From Nitrospirota bacterium (lineage in GTDB: Bacteria > Nitrospirota > 9FT-COMBO-42-15 > HDB-SIOI813), in assembly GCA_016234155.1 (NCBI GenBank), contig JACRGZ010000147.1, positions 1-6,696 on the forward strand: a stretch of 6,696 nucleotides of DNA. Direction: 5' to 3'. The position numbers and the translations under genes are program-made. Positions 6,541 through 6,696 of the stretch are shown one piece after another. Position 1 is the stretch's first letter. Each line of letters starts with the position of its first letter. The notes under the pieces were generated by a model. The model was not told the origin of the DNA. It searched no databases and saw only the letters and a list, made by a program, of their open reading frames with translations.

Positions 6541-6649
6541 TCAAAATTCAAATGTCAAAAATCAAAATGACACGACCCACTTCGTGGGCACCCCGAATTC
6601 AAAAAGGATTATATCCTTTTTACATTTTACATTACATTTTGATTTTTGA
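6541..6649. repeat. Dispersed structured repeat, copy B (downstream of msbA)
   Basis: It begins one base after the msbA stop with four heptads (tcaaaat, tcaaatg, tcaaaaa, tcaaaat; 6541-6568). The arms 6555-6569 and 6635-6649 are a perfect 15-bp inverted repeat. Inside are cccac-ttc-gtggg (6576-6588) and aaaaggat-tat-atcctttt (6602-6620). The blocks 6564-6605 and 6623-6649 match copy A at 41/42 and 27/27, while the flanks and the inner hairpin differ. The second hairpin could weakly terminate msbA transcription, but it is A/T-rich and its T-run is short. Confidence 0.9.
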
Positions 6650-6696
6650 TTGTTACTACTCAGCATATTGAATAACTTAATGATAATGAATAACAC

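Noticed and set aside
6602..6622. Intrinsic terminator of msbA
   Set aside because: The hairpin is A/T-rich and followed by only a short T-run. It is an internal part of a repeat whose other copy sits between two co-directional genes, so termination is not supported well enough for a feature.
6680..6696. Start of a next gene at ATG 6680
   Set aside because: Only a few codons are visible, there is no Shine-Dalgarno upstream, and no family can be recognised.

Overview
The window carries six complete, co-directional (+) genes that form a lipid A (Raetz pathway) cluster: fabZ, lpxA, lpxI, a Gfo/Idh/MocA-family oxidoreductase, lpxB and msbA. All six reading frames are intact, and the assignments rest on family motifs readable in the translations. 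The host is therefore an LPS-making diderm. Use of LpxI rather than LpxH, the insertion of a Gfo/Idh/MocA gene between lpxI and lpxB, moderate GC, and frequent ATA (Ile) and AGG (Arg) codons suggest a Nitrospirota- or Desulfobacterota-like bacterium rather than a gamma- or betaproteobacterium. That placement is an inference with low confidence.

Layout: 1-176 is a leader dominated by a 125-bp imperfect palindrome (34-158) ahead of the fabZ Shine-Dalgarno. fabZ is at 177-623. Spacer repeat A (624-759) fills the gap to lpxA (760-1536). A heptanucleotide tandem array (1542-1604) precedes lpxI (1620-2423). The 265-bp gap 2424-2688 holds an inverted heptad array and a G/C-tract multi-hairpin element, and it is bracketed by a 13-bp direct repeat. 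The oxidoreductase (2689-3618) overlaps lpxB (3615-4772) by four bases. A four-unit heptad array fills the lpxB-msbA gap. msbA is at 4800-6539. A second copy of spacer repeat A follows at 6541-6649, and 6650-6696 holds nothing I can assign. No stretch over 300 bases lacks a gene.

How the genes work together: FabZ and LpxA draw on the same (R)-3-hydroxyacyl-ACP pool, one for phospholipid acyl chains and one for lipid A. LpxA starts lipid A synthesis. LpxI hydrolyses UDP-2,3-diacylglucosamine to lipid X, and LpxB joins lipid X to another UDP-diacylglucosamine to give the disaccharide. MsbA flips the finished core-lipid A across the inner membrane. The oxidoreductase could be a GnnA-like UDP-GlcNAc 3-dehydrogenase, which would imply amide-linked acyl chains, but its usual aminotransferase partner (GnnB) is not in the window.

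The genes are conventional. The unusual part is the DNA between them. Every non-overlapping spacer between two genes, and the one after msbA, carries 7-bp tandem repeats, with a different heptamer at each site. The repeats begin within a few bases of the preceding stop codon and often run up to the next start codon. Two of the spacers (after fabZ and after msbA) are copies of one structured dispersed repeat whose inner hairpin differs in sequence but still pairs in both.
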